From the NCBI RefSeq assembly GCF_002837185.1, contig NZ_KZ477985.1:62001-126000 (forward strand): a DNA stretch of 64,000 nucleotides, written 5' to 3'. The translations under genes and the position numbers were made by a program. Below the pieces are notes generated by a model. The model ran no database searches and was not told where the DNA came from. It worked only from the letters and a program-made list of their open reading frames with translations. Positions 57,319-64,000 of the stretch are shown here, piece by piece (the stretch's first letter is position 1; each line of letters opens with the position of its first letter). The stretch comes from Pseudomonas fluorescens (GTDB lineage: Bacteria > Pseudomonadota > Gammaproteobacteria > Pseudomonadales > Pseudomonadaceae).

Positions 57319-57379
57319 TCGCAACCGCAGGGCGGAACGCGGCATACTGGTAACACTTTGTCTCAGTCAAGGAGCCTGT

Positions 57380-57943
57380 ATGCAGTTGGACCCCGTCAGC
57401 GGTTGGTTCGAGGGCATTCGTCATTGCCCTTCGCCCAACTTCAACGAGCGCCCGGCAGGCGAGGTATCGTTGTTGGTGATACATAACATCAGCTTGCCCC
57501 CGGCGCAGTTTGCCACCGGTAAAGTGCATGAGTTTTTCCAGAATCGCCTGGATGTAACGGAACACGCCTACTTTGAGGGGATCGTCCACCTACGGGTTTC
57601 TGCGCATTTTCTGATTGAACGCGACGGTGCAGTGACGCAGTTTGTGGCGTGCCAGGACCGGGCCTGGCATGCGGGCGTTTCCAGCTTTGAAGGCCGGGAT
57701 ACCTGCAACGACTTTTCGTTGGGAATCGAGCTGGAAGGCACAGACGATCTGCCGTTCACCGACGCCCAGTACCAGGCGCTGATTGAGCTGACGCGCCAGT
57801 TGCTCCCAGCTTACCCTGCGATTACCCCCCAGCGTATCTGCGGTCACAGCGACATCGCCCCAGGCCGCAAAACCGATCCGGGCCCGGCTTTTGATTGGAA
57901 GCGCTTTCGTAGCGCGCTGCAGGATGGAGGACACAAACTATGA
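57380..57943 (+). CDS. ampD: 1,6-anhydro-N-acetylmuramyl-L-alanine amidase AmpD
   Basis: 187-residue cytoplasmic zinc amidase that cleaves the peptide from recycled anhydromuropeptides. Loss of AmpD derepresses AmpC beta-lactamase in species that carry it. Zinc ligands are His35 (LLVIHNISLP), His156 (CGHSDIAPGRK) and Asp166 (KTDPGPAFDW). The start MQLDPVSGW has AAGGAG upstream. It overlaps ampE by 4 bases. Confidence 0.96.
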   Translation: MQLDPVSGWFEGIRHCPSPNFNERPAGEVSLLVIHNISLPPAQFATGKVHEFFQNRLDVTEHAYFEGIVHLRVSAHFLIERDGAVTQFVACQDRAWHAGVSSFEGRDTCNDFSLGIELEGTDDLPFTDAQYQALIELTRQLLPAYPAITPQRICGHSDIAPGRKTDPGPAFDWKRFRSALQDGGHKL

Positions 57944-58776
57944 GTTTTCTGGTGCTGGTACTGGCAGTGTGGATCGAGAAGTTCTCGGCCTTGCGCCAGC
58001 GGTTGCAGCGCGACGGCGGCTGGCTGCGCGAGCTGGCCAGGCTTGAATCGAGCCCGCGCATGGCCAAGCGGCCCTGGCTGATCCTGCTGGCGCTGGTGGT
58101 GCTGCCCGTGGCGCTGCTGGGCTTGTTGCTGCTGGTGCTGGAGCCCGTGGCCTATGGTTTGTTGGCGTTGCCGGTGCATGTGCTGGTGGTGATCTACAGC
58201 CTGGGCCGTGGCGATCTGTTGGCCGCGTTGGGGCCGTTTCGTGATGCCTGGCGGCGGGGTGATCTGCAAGCCGCCGAGCATGTGGCCGAACGTGACCTGA
58301 ACCTGGGTGCCGACAGTGGCGAGCAACTGCTCGAGCGGGTTCAAGGCCATTTGCTGTGGCAGGCGTACCAGAGCTTTTTCGCGGTGATTTTCTGGTATTT
58401 CCTGCTGGGCCCGGTGGCCGCTCTGGCCTATCGCCTGCTGGCGCTGGCCAGTGAGCACAGCCAGAATCCCCTGGTGGCCGAACGCGCCACGCACATGCGC
58501 CACGCCTTTGACTGGCTGCCGGTGCGCCTGCTGGCGGCGAGCTTTGCCCTGGTGGGCAATTTTGTCGGGGTCAGCCGGGTCATGCTCCACGAATTGCTCA
58601 GTTGGGATATCAGCGCTGCACAGCTGGTGGAAAAAGTCGGCCTGGCCGCTGCGCAGATACCGCCTCCGGTGGTGGGCGCCGAAGGTATCACCAGTCTTGA
58701 TCAGCTGTGGGAATTGCTGCTGCGTGCGGCGGTGCTGTGGTATGCCGGTTTTGCAATCTGGACGGTGTTGCCCTGA
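57940..58776 (+). CDS. ampE: AmpE, regulatory signalling membrane protein
   Basis: 278-residue inner-membrane protein of the AmpE/CobD-like family with about four hydrophobic segments. It opens MSFLVLVLAVWIEKFSALRQ and has WYFLLGPVAALAYRL and HAFDWLPVRLLAASFALVGN, typical of AmpE. It is linked to ampD by a 4-base overlap and thought to act in beta-lactamase induction; the exact role is unsettled. Confidence 0.94.
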   Translation: MSFLVLVLAVWIEKFSALRQRLQRDGGWLRELARLESSPRMAKRPWLILLALVVLPVALLGLLLLVLEPVAYGLLALPVHVLVVIYSLGRGDLLAALGPFRDAWRRGDLQAAEHVAERDLNLGADSGEQLLERVQGHLLWQAYQSFFAVIFWYFLLGPVAALAYRLLALASEHSQNPLVAERATHMRHAFDWLPVRLLAASFALVGNFVGVSRVMLHELLSWDISAAQLVEKVGLAAAQIPPPVVGAEGITSLDQLWELLLRAAVLWYAGFAIWTVLP

Positions 58777-58919
58777 GACAGCCGGCAGGGGCACCCCCTG
58801 CCGTTAACCTTACGTTACAAAACTCCCCTTCAAATTGAGCTATACAGACAGAATGCCAAATAGTGGCTATCTGCCGCCGCCCTGCGCCTCAATAAAAATA
58901 AAAGTAAGGGAGATCACCT

Positions 58920-60950
58920 GTGAAGCGCTTGCTCTATCCCGCCGTCGCGTTGATGAATCGCCTGAGTTTCGGCCTGAAGTTCAGTCTGATCAGCGTGCTG
59001 TTCCTGCTGCCGATGCTGGCGACCAACTATTTTCTGGTGCGTGACGCCTGGGCTGAGTTCCAGGGCACCCGTATTGAGCTGCAGAGCCTCGATCTGCTGG
59101 GCAGCAGCCTGGTGGTGCGTCGCGAGCTGGAAGCACTCAATAACCAGGTGCAGATCAACGCGACCCTCGGCCAGTCCGGCAAGGCCGGCGACCTTGAAGC
59201 CAGGATCGGCGCCCTGGAGCAGAGTGTGCTCGGCCGTGTGCAGGGACTCAGCGCGATGGCGACCCAGCCCGAACAGGTTGCAGCTTTCGATGCCAAGCGT
59301 GATGAGCTGATCGCTGCGTTCAAGGCTCAGCAACAGGAAACGTCACTGCTCAACAAAACTGCATTGATCGGCAAATTGCTCAACCAGGCCCAGATACTCA
59401 GCCAGATCATCGCCAGTCAATCCGGCTTGAGCCGAGATTCGCAGAGCGATCTGCGCCAACTCAGCGAACTGATCACCGCCGTCACCCCACACGTTACGCA
59501 GTTGCTCGGGGAAGGGCGTGCGATGGGCGCGTACTCCCTGGGCCAGGGCTTTATCAATTCATCTTCCAGCACACGCTTTGACGAGCTGCTGCAGCAATTG
59601 GAAAAACTCCAGGGCGAATACGGCTTGAAGCTGCAGGATGCGCTCGGCGCCAGCAGTGCCGCGCAGGCGGCGCTTGATACCGTAGCGCAAGCCAGCCAGG
59701 CCAGCCTCAAGCAGGGCGCTGAATTGTTCGAAGAACGGGTGGTGGTGGCTGAAACCCTGGACACACCGTGGCAGGGCTTTTATGACGACGTCAGTCAACT
59801 GATGGCCAAGACCTATCAACTCGATGACGCCTCCCTGGCATTCCTCAAGCAGCAACTGGAACAACGCCTGGCGCAAAAGCGCCTGCACATGATGCTGTTG
59901 GTCACGGCGCTGGTGGCGGTATTTGCGCTGATTTTCTATTTGTATGCAGGCTTCTATGCTTCCACGCGCGCGACCTTGCGCAGCCTTGGGGCGATGATGG
60001 ATAAAGTGGCGGCCGGCGATATGACGGTCAGTTTCGTTGCAGAAAGTCGCGATGAACTGGGGGATCTGGGCCAGGTATTCAATGGCACCGTGGCCAAGAT
60101 CCACGACCTGATCGAGCGCGTCGGGCACACGGTCGGCCAGGTCGAGCTGCAAGCCGGGCAAGTCCAGGCGGTCTCGGCACAGAGCAACCAGGCGGTGTCC
60201 GGCCAGCGCAGCCAGATCGAGCAAGTGGCCACAGCGATGAACCAGATGTCATCCACCGCCCAAGAGGTGGCGCGCAGCGCCGCAGCCGCTGTCAGCAGCG
60301 CCCACAGTGTCAACGATGAAACCGTCAACGGCCGCGGACTGGTGCAGTCCCAGCAAGGCAGCATCGCGCGCCTGGCGTCGGAGATCGATGAGTCGGTGCG
60401 GGTGATCAACCAGTTGGCTGTCGACAGCCAGTCCATCAGCAGCGTGTTGGACGTCATCAAAAGCATCGCCGGGCAAACCAATTTGCTGGCACTCAACGCG
60501 GCGATCGAGGCCGCGCGCGCCGGTGAGCAGGGGCGCGGTTTTGCCGTAGTGGCCGACGAGGTGCGTACGCTGGCGCGGCGTACGCAGCAGTCCACCGAAG
60601 AAATCGAGCAGATGATCGCGCGCCTGCACAGTGGCGTCGGCGCAGCGGTCAAGGCCATGGGCGCCAGCCATGACATGGCCAATGGCACGGTAGGGCAGTC
60701 CGAAGAAGTCCAGCAAGCCTTGGAGAATATTCTCGGTGCGGTAGGAATGATCGTCGATCAGAACCAGCAGATCGCCGCCGCCGTGGAGCAGCAAACGGCC
60801 GTCGCCCACGAGATCGATCAGAATATCGTCGCGATCAATCGTGCGGGTGAGCACGCCGCCCAGGGCGCCGACCAGACCGAAGCGGCCAGCCATCAGCTGT
60901 CGCAGCAGGTCACTCAATTGAAGCTATTGATTGGCGCGTTTCGCGTGTAG
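58920..60950 (+). CDS. Methyl-accepting chemotaxis protein
   Basis: 676-residue chemoreceptor. The first transmembrane segment is residues about 20-40 (FSLISVLFLLPMLATNYFLV), followed by a large periplasmic helical sensor of about 280 residues, a second segment near 325-345, a HAMP domain, and the signalling domain. The tip motif is AGQTNLLALNAAIEAARAGE followed by QGRGFAVVADEVRTLA. There is no C-terminal CheR pentapeptide. The start is GTG with AAGGGAG at 7 bases. The ligand is unknown. It matches the receptor downstream of ampE in P. aeruginosa. Confidence 0.94.
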   Translation: MKRLLYPAVALMNRLSFGLKFSLISVLFLLPMLATNYFLVRDAWAEFQGTRIELQSLDLLGSSLVVRRELEALNNQVQINATLGQSGKAGDLEARIGALEQSVLGRVQGLSAMATQPEQVAAFDAKRDELIAAFKAQQQETSLLNKTALIGKLLNQAQILSQIIASQSGLSRDSQSDLRQLSELITAVTPHVTQLLGEGRAMGAYSLGQGFINSSSSTRFDELLQQLEKLQGEYGLKLQDALGASSAAQAALDTVAQASQASLKQGAELFEERVVVAETLDTPWQGFYDDVSQLMAKTYQLDDASLAFLKQQLEQRLAQKRLHMMLLVTALVAVFALIFYLYAGFYASTRATLRSLGAMMDKVAAGDMTVSFVAESRDELGDLGQVFNGTVAKIHDLIERVGHTVGQVELQAGQVQAVSAQSNQAVSGQRSQIEQVATAMNQMSSTAQEVARSAAAAVSSAHSVNDETVNGRGLVQSQQGSIARLASEIDESVRVINQLAVDSQSISSVLDVIKSIAGQTNLLALNAAIEAARAGEQGRGFAVVADEVRTLARRTQQSTEEIEQMIARLHSGVGAAVKAMGASHDMANGTVGQSEEVQQALENILGAVGMIVDQNQQIAAAVEQQTAVAHEIDQNIVAINRAGEHAAQGADQTEAASHQLSQQVTQLKLLIGAFRV

Positions 60951-61075
60951 GAACTCTCGGTGGGATTTAACTCGGTAGGGCGTGGCACTTGTCCTGATTT
61001 CGCTGATGGCCTTTCAATGCGCCGTGAATAGGTGGAATTTGTATCATCTGGTCACGGTCTCAAGGAGGCACGGCG

Positions 61076-61504
61076 ATGGCCGCTGTCATCGGCATCAAAG
61101 GGCATTGCGCCCACTGCGACATGACGTTTGAACTCAAACCCTGGCAACTGAACGCCATTGCCATCGACGAGCCCTTTGTCTGTACCTATTGCCATGCGTG
61201 CCTGCAGCTGTGTTGTCGAAAACAGCTGCGTCGATTTCGTGCCCTGGACCAATGGGCGCTGGTGCCGCCCGGCATGATCATGCTGACGTGCGCGACCCTC
61301 CTGGTGGCGCTGTTTGCAGAGTGGCTGGGACTGCTCAGTGTGATCGGGCAATTCAACATTTCGTTGACGACGCTGTTGATCCACTTCCTGGTGCTGCGCT
61401 ACGTGCGTCATCGGCGAAGGATGACCTTGAACCTGCAAGCCGTCAGCCGGTTACCACTTGAACAGCTCGCACGCGTTGCGTGTGCTCGCCTCAGCCAGCC
61501 GTGA
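61076..61504 (+). CDS. Small zinc-ribbon membrane protein of unknown function
   Basis: 142 residues. The N-terminal 50 carry two cysteine pairs (CAHCDMTF and CTYCHACLQLCC), a likely zinc ribbon. Two hydrophobic segments follow (PPGMIMLTCATLLVALFAEW and FNISLTTLLIHFLVL), with a basic C-terminal tail. It is not recognised as a named family. AAGGAGGCACGGCG precedes the ATG. Its last 54 bases overlap the convergent tatD gene. Confidence 0.75.
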   Translation: MAAVIGIKGHCAHCDMTFELKPWQLNAIAIDEPFVCTYCHACLQLCCRKQLRRFRALDQWALVPPGMIMLTCATLLVALFAEWLGLLSVIGQFNISLTTLLIHFLVLRYVRHRRRMTLNLQAVSRLPLEQLARVACARLSQP

Positions 61505-62227
61505 AGCGCTGATGCCCATCCGCTCGGCCAGGGCGCTGCAGATAGCCGGCAAGTGGTGTGGGCTGTTGCGCCGGCCCGGGTACATGGCGGGGGCCATATC
61601 CGGCGCGTCCGTCTCCAGCACCACGGCTTCCAGCGGCAATTGAGCCAGCACCTTGTGCATGCGCAAGGCCTGCGGCCAGGTGGCGGCACCGCCCAGGCCC
61701 AGCTTGAAGCCGAGCTTGATGTACTCGCGGGCTTCTTCCCGGCTGCCGGCGAACGCATGAATAATGCCGCCACGCGGCAGGTGAATGCGCTTGAGCGTGG
61801 CGATCACCGCCGCGTGACTGCGGCGTACGTGGAGCAAGGCCGGCAGGGCGAAATCCACCGCGAGTTTCAACTGGGCTTCGAACAGCGCTTGCTGGCGCTC
61901 ACGGTCCAGGTGTTCAAGAAAGTAATCCAGGCCGATTTCACCCACGGCGCACAGTTGCCGGTGGCCCTGCAGGCGCGCCAGCCAGTCGCCCAATTCCAGC
62001 AGGTCGGCAGGGCGATGCTCATCCAGATACACCGGGTGCAGGCCGAAAGCGGCGAACAAGCCTTCATCCTCCACCACCAGATCCCACAACCGCTGCCAAT
62101 TGCGCTGATAAACCCCGAGCACCACCATGCGCCGCACACCGAGTTGACGGCTGTGGGCGAGGACCTGCGGACGATCATCGTCGAAGTCCGCGAAATCCAG
62201 GTGGGTGTGGGTGTCGATCAGCTCCAC
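61451..62227 (-). CDS. tatD: TatD family metal-dependent hydrolase / DNase
   Basis: 258-residue TIM-barrel hydrolase with two-metal site. Ligands are visible in LIDTHTHLDFADFDDDR, VGEIGLDYFLEH, LLHVRRSH, IIHAFAGS and VVLETDAPDMAP. TatD-family proteins have 3'-5' exonuclease activity. The gene lies 2 bases after cra, the usual Pseudomonas order. Confidence 0.93.
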   Translation of the reverse strand: MELIDTHTHLDFADFDDDRPQVLAHSRQLGVRRMVVLGVYQRNWQRLWDLVVEDEGLFAAFGLHPVYLDEHRPADLLELGDWLARLQGHRQLCAVGEIGLDYFLEHLDRERQQALFEAQLKLAVDFALPALLHVRRSHAAVIATLKRIHLPRGGIIHAFAGSREEAREYIKLGFKLGLGGAATWPQALRMHKVLAQLPLEAVVLETDAPDMAPAMYPGRRNSPHHLPAICSALAERMGISASRLAEASTRNACELFKW

Positions 62228-62229
62228 GC

Positions 62230-63225
62230 TCAGGCCTCGTGAATACGCTGCTTGAAGGTCCGGCTGATGCCGTGCACACCGGGCTGGTAATGTTCTTCTT
62301 CAATGGCCGCCAGGGCCAGGCGCAGGGCGGTGTCGGCGATCAGTTGATGCTGCTGGGCCATGGCGTTGACCGGCAGCGGCAGGAAGTCCAGCAACTGCGT
62401 ATCGCCGAAGGTGCCCAGGCGCAGTGGCCGAGATTTGAGCGGGAAGTCGTGAAGGGCGTCAAACACGCCTTGCAGCAGCACGTAGGACGTGGTCACCAGA
62501 GCGTCAGGCAGATGCCCCAGGCGCTGCAGTAATTGCTCCATCAGCTGTCGCCCGCAGTCGCGGCTGAAGGCTTCGCCCTGTTCGATGATCACCTCACCGG
62601 TAAAGCCTTGCAGGGCTTCACGGAAACCCGCGGCACGTTCCTGGCTGATGCTCAGCTCCGGATGTGCGCCGATCAGCGCGATTTGCTTGGGCAACGGTTG
62701 CAGCAGGCTGCGGGTAAGCTGGTGACAGGCTTGACGGTCGTCGCTGACCACCGAACAGAACTGGCTGGACTCCATGACCCGGTCGATAGCGATCACCGGC
62801 AAGCCTTTGGCCTGCAGTTCGCGATAGCTGTCATCCTCGGCTGGCAGGCAGCTGGCAACGAACAGCGCATCGCAGCGCCGCGCGCGGAACAGTTGCAGCA
62901 ACTGGCGCTCGCTGTCAGCTTCATCGTCGGAGCTGGCGATCAGCAATTGATAGCCGCGCGCCCGTGCGCCTTGTTCGAGCAACTTGGCAATGCGTGCGTA
63001 ACTGGGGTTCTCCAGGTCCGGCAGGATAAAGCCCAGGGTGCGCGTGTGCCGGCTGCGCAATCCGGCCGCTTGGGGGTTAGGCGTAAACCCGTGGGCCTGG
63101 ACCACGGCCCGCACCCGCTCCACCGTCGCGTTGCTGATACGTTGCTGTTCGGCCTTGCCATTGATGACATAGCTGGCGGTGGTCACGGACACACCGGCCA
63201 GACGTGCGATATCACTGAGTTTCAA
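62230..63225 (-). CDS. cra: Catabolite repressor/activator Cra (FruR)
   Basis: 331-residue LacI-family repressor. The N-terminal helix-turn-helix reads KLSDIARLAGVSVTTASYVI followed by NGKAEQQRIS, identical in pattern to FruR/Cra. The effector domain (LGFILPDLENPSYARIAKLL) binds fructose 1-phosphate in pseudomonads. The start is a TTG at 63223-63225 with AAGGAAA 8 bases upstream; upstream codons in frame are not conserved. It diverges from fruB, with the operator between. Confidence 0.95.
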   Translation of the reverse strand: MKLSDIARLAGVSVTTASYVINGKAEQQRISNATVERVRAVVQAHGFTPNPQAAGLRSRHTRTLGFILPDLENPSYARIAKLLEQGARARGYQLLIASSDDEADSERQLLQLFRARRCDALFVASCLPAEDDSYRELQAKGLPVIAIDRVMESSQFCSVVSDDRQACHQLTRSLLQPLPKQIALIGAHPELSISQERAAGFREALQGFTGEVIIEQGEAFSRDCGRQLMEQLLQRLGHLPDALVTTSYVLLQGVFDALHDFPLKSRPLRLGTFGDTQLLDFLPLPVNAMAQQHQLIADTALRLALAAIEEEHYQPGVHGISRTFKQRIHEA

Positions 63226-63369
63226 ACCGGGTTTCCTTGTTTTTTTGAGCGTGCCCCGACATTTTGTCCAATCGTAACCGATTCCAGCATACGACCAATG
63301 TCCCACAGCAGGCGCCGAGTGGCCCTTCAAGCTTGCGCAATTAACGCGTAATCTGCCATAAATTCTAGA

Positions 63370-63381
63370 TTAAACGTTTCA
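63370..63381. promoter_or_regulatory. Cra operator between cra and fruB
   Basis: TTAAACGTTTCA is the FruR/Cra site described for the fruB promoter of P. putida and is nearly palindromic. It lies 145 bases from the cra start and 138 from the fruB start, so it may control both. Confidence 0.85.
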
Positions 63382-63518
63382 GCAAGGGTATTTTTACGAT
63401 GTTCGCCGCTGAGTGGCTACTGCCAACTGACCGCTCAGTCAGTTAATTTTGAACACCGCTAAGCTGATTTATTCAAAACAATACCTAGTGCGCACCTCGC
63501 ACTAACTAGGAGAACGGC

Positions 63519-64000
63519 ATGCTCGAGCTCACTGTAGAGCAGATATCCATGGGCCAGGTGGCAGTGGATAAATCTGCGGCCTTGCACCTGCTCGCTGAAA
63601 AACTGGTGGCCGATGGCCTGGTTGCCGAGGGTTATCTCAGTGGCTTGCAAGCCCGTGAAGCCCAAGGCTCGACCTTTCTTGGCCAAGGCATCGCCATTCC
63701 TCACGGCACCCCGGAAACCCGCGACCAGGTATTTTCCACTGGCGTGCGTCTGTTGCAGTTTCCCGAAGGCGTGGACTGGGGCGACGGCCAGGTCGTGTAC
63801 CTGGCGATCGGGATTGCCGCCAAATCCGATGAACACTTGCGCCTGCTGCAATTGCTGACCCGCGCCCTGGGTGAGACCGACCTCGGCCAGGCGCTGCGCC
63901 GCGCCGGTTCCGCCGAGGCGTTGCTGAAACTGCTGCAAGGCGCGCCGCAGGAACTGGCACTGGATGCACAGATGATCAGCCTCGGCGTGTCGGCCGATGA
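63519..64000 (+). CDS. fruB: PTS fructose multiphosphoryl transfer protein (EIIA-HPr-EI), partial
   Basis: Only the first 160 residues lie in the window. They form a PTS EIIA domain of the fructose type: MLELTVEQISMGQVAVDK opens it, and the phosphorylated histidine is His62 in FLGQGIAIPHGTPETRDQ. In pseudomonads the full protein is a fusion of EIIA, HPr and enzyme I that feeds FruA during fructose uptake. The ATG follows AGGAGAACGGC. The rest of the gene is beyond the window. Confidence 0.94.
   Translation, partial: MLELTVEQISMGQVAVDKSAALHLLAEKLVADGLVAEGYLSGLQAREAQGSTFLGQGIAIPHGTPETRDQVFSTGVRLLQFPEGVDWGDGQVVYLAIGIAAKSDEHLRLLQLLTRALGETDLGQALRRAGSAEALLKLLQGAPQELALDAQMISLGVSAD

Overview
This 64 kb window is chromosomal DNA of a Pseudomonas, most likely of the P. 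fluorescens group. The evidence is the gene order: hemH, algW, Nif3, cysD and cysNC; rpsT, murJ, ribF, ileS, lspA, fkpB and ispH; bamD, rluD, pgeF and clpB; yacG, coaE, pilD, pilC and pilA with tRNA-Thr; nadC, ampD and ampE; cra and fruB. High-GC codon use and REP-type palindromes of the kind scattered through fluorescent pseudomonads agree. Nearly all genes are ordinary core genes, dense and often overlapping by 4 or 8 bases. No phage, insertion sequence, CRISPR array or toxin cluster was found.

Layout. From 1 to 8.5 kb, on the minus strand, lies a light or photo-oxidative stress cluster: a renalase-like oxidoreductase and a Trp-rich small protein, then a second operon of a DUF523/DUF1722 protein, a MerR (LitR-like) regulator, photolyase, an NTF2-like protein, an SDR, a flavin amine oxidase, DUF1365 and a cyclopropane-fatty-acid synthase. 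Both transcription units are preceded by TGTACA-like boxes 18 bp apart. From 8.7 to 22 kb come an epimerase-like gene, ferrochelatase, two REPINs, a TonB siderophore receptor, the AlgW protease, Nif3, sulfate activation (cysD, cysNC) interrupted by a four-helix-bundle gene, an acyltransferase and Pta. From 22 to 31 kb are slyD, rpsT and the murJ-ribF-ileS-lspA-fkpB-ispH run.

From 31 to 34 kb is a minor-pilin cluster (fimT-like, pilV, pilW, pilX, pilE) without pilY1, followed by thiO. From 35 to 41 kb are bamD, rluD, pgeF and clpB; clpB has a clear sigma-32 promoter. At 41.2 to 41.7 kb sit four tRNAs (Asn, Pro, Lys, and a second identical Pro). Type II NADH dehydrogenase and two small conserved genes follow.

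From about 44.1 to 48.8 kb is an accessory islet of lower GC: a LysR regulator, an ornithine-cyclodeaminase-like enzyme, an EamA exporter and a membrane desaturase-like enzyme. It may make and export a modified amino acid, but that is inference. From 48.9 to 54 kb are a CbiM-like permease, yacG, coaE, pilD, pilC and, divergently, pilA. No pilB lies in this locus. The rest holds nadC, a DUF1631 gene, ampD-ampE, a chemoreceptor, a small zinc-ribbon membrane protein, tatD, cra and the start of fruB, with a Cra operator between the last two.

The most interesting items are the LitR-like regulator that lacks B12-binding motifs together with its paired boxes, the amino-acid/desaturase islet, the four-helix-bundle insertion whose flanking repeat supplies the cysNC ribosome-binding site, and the remnant of a second TonB receptor end between two REPINs.
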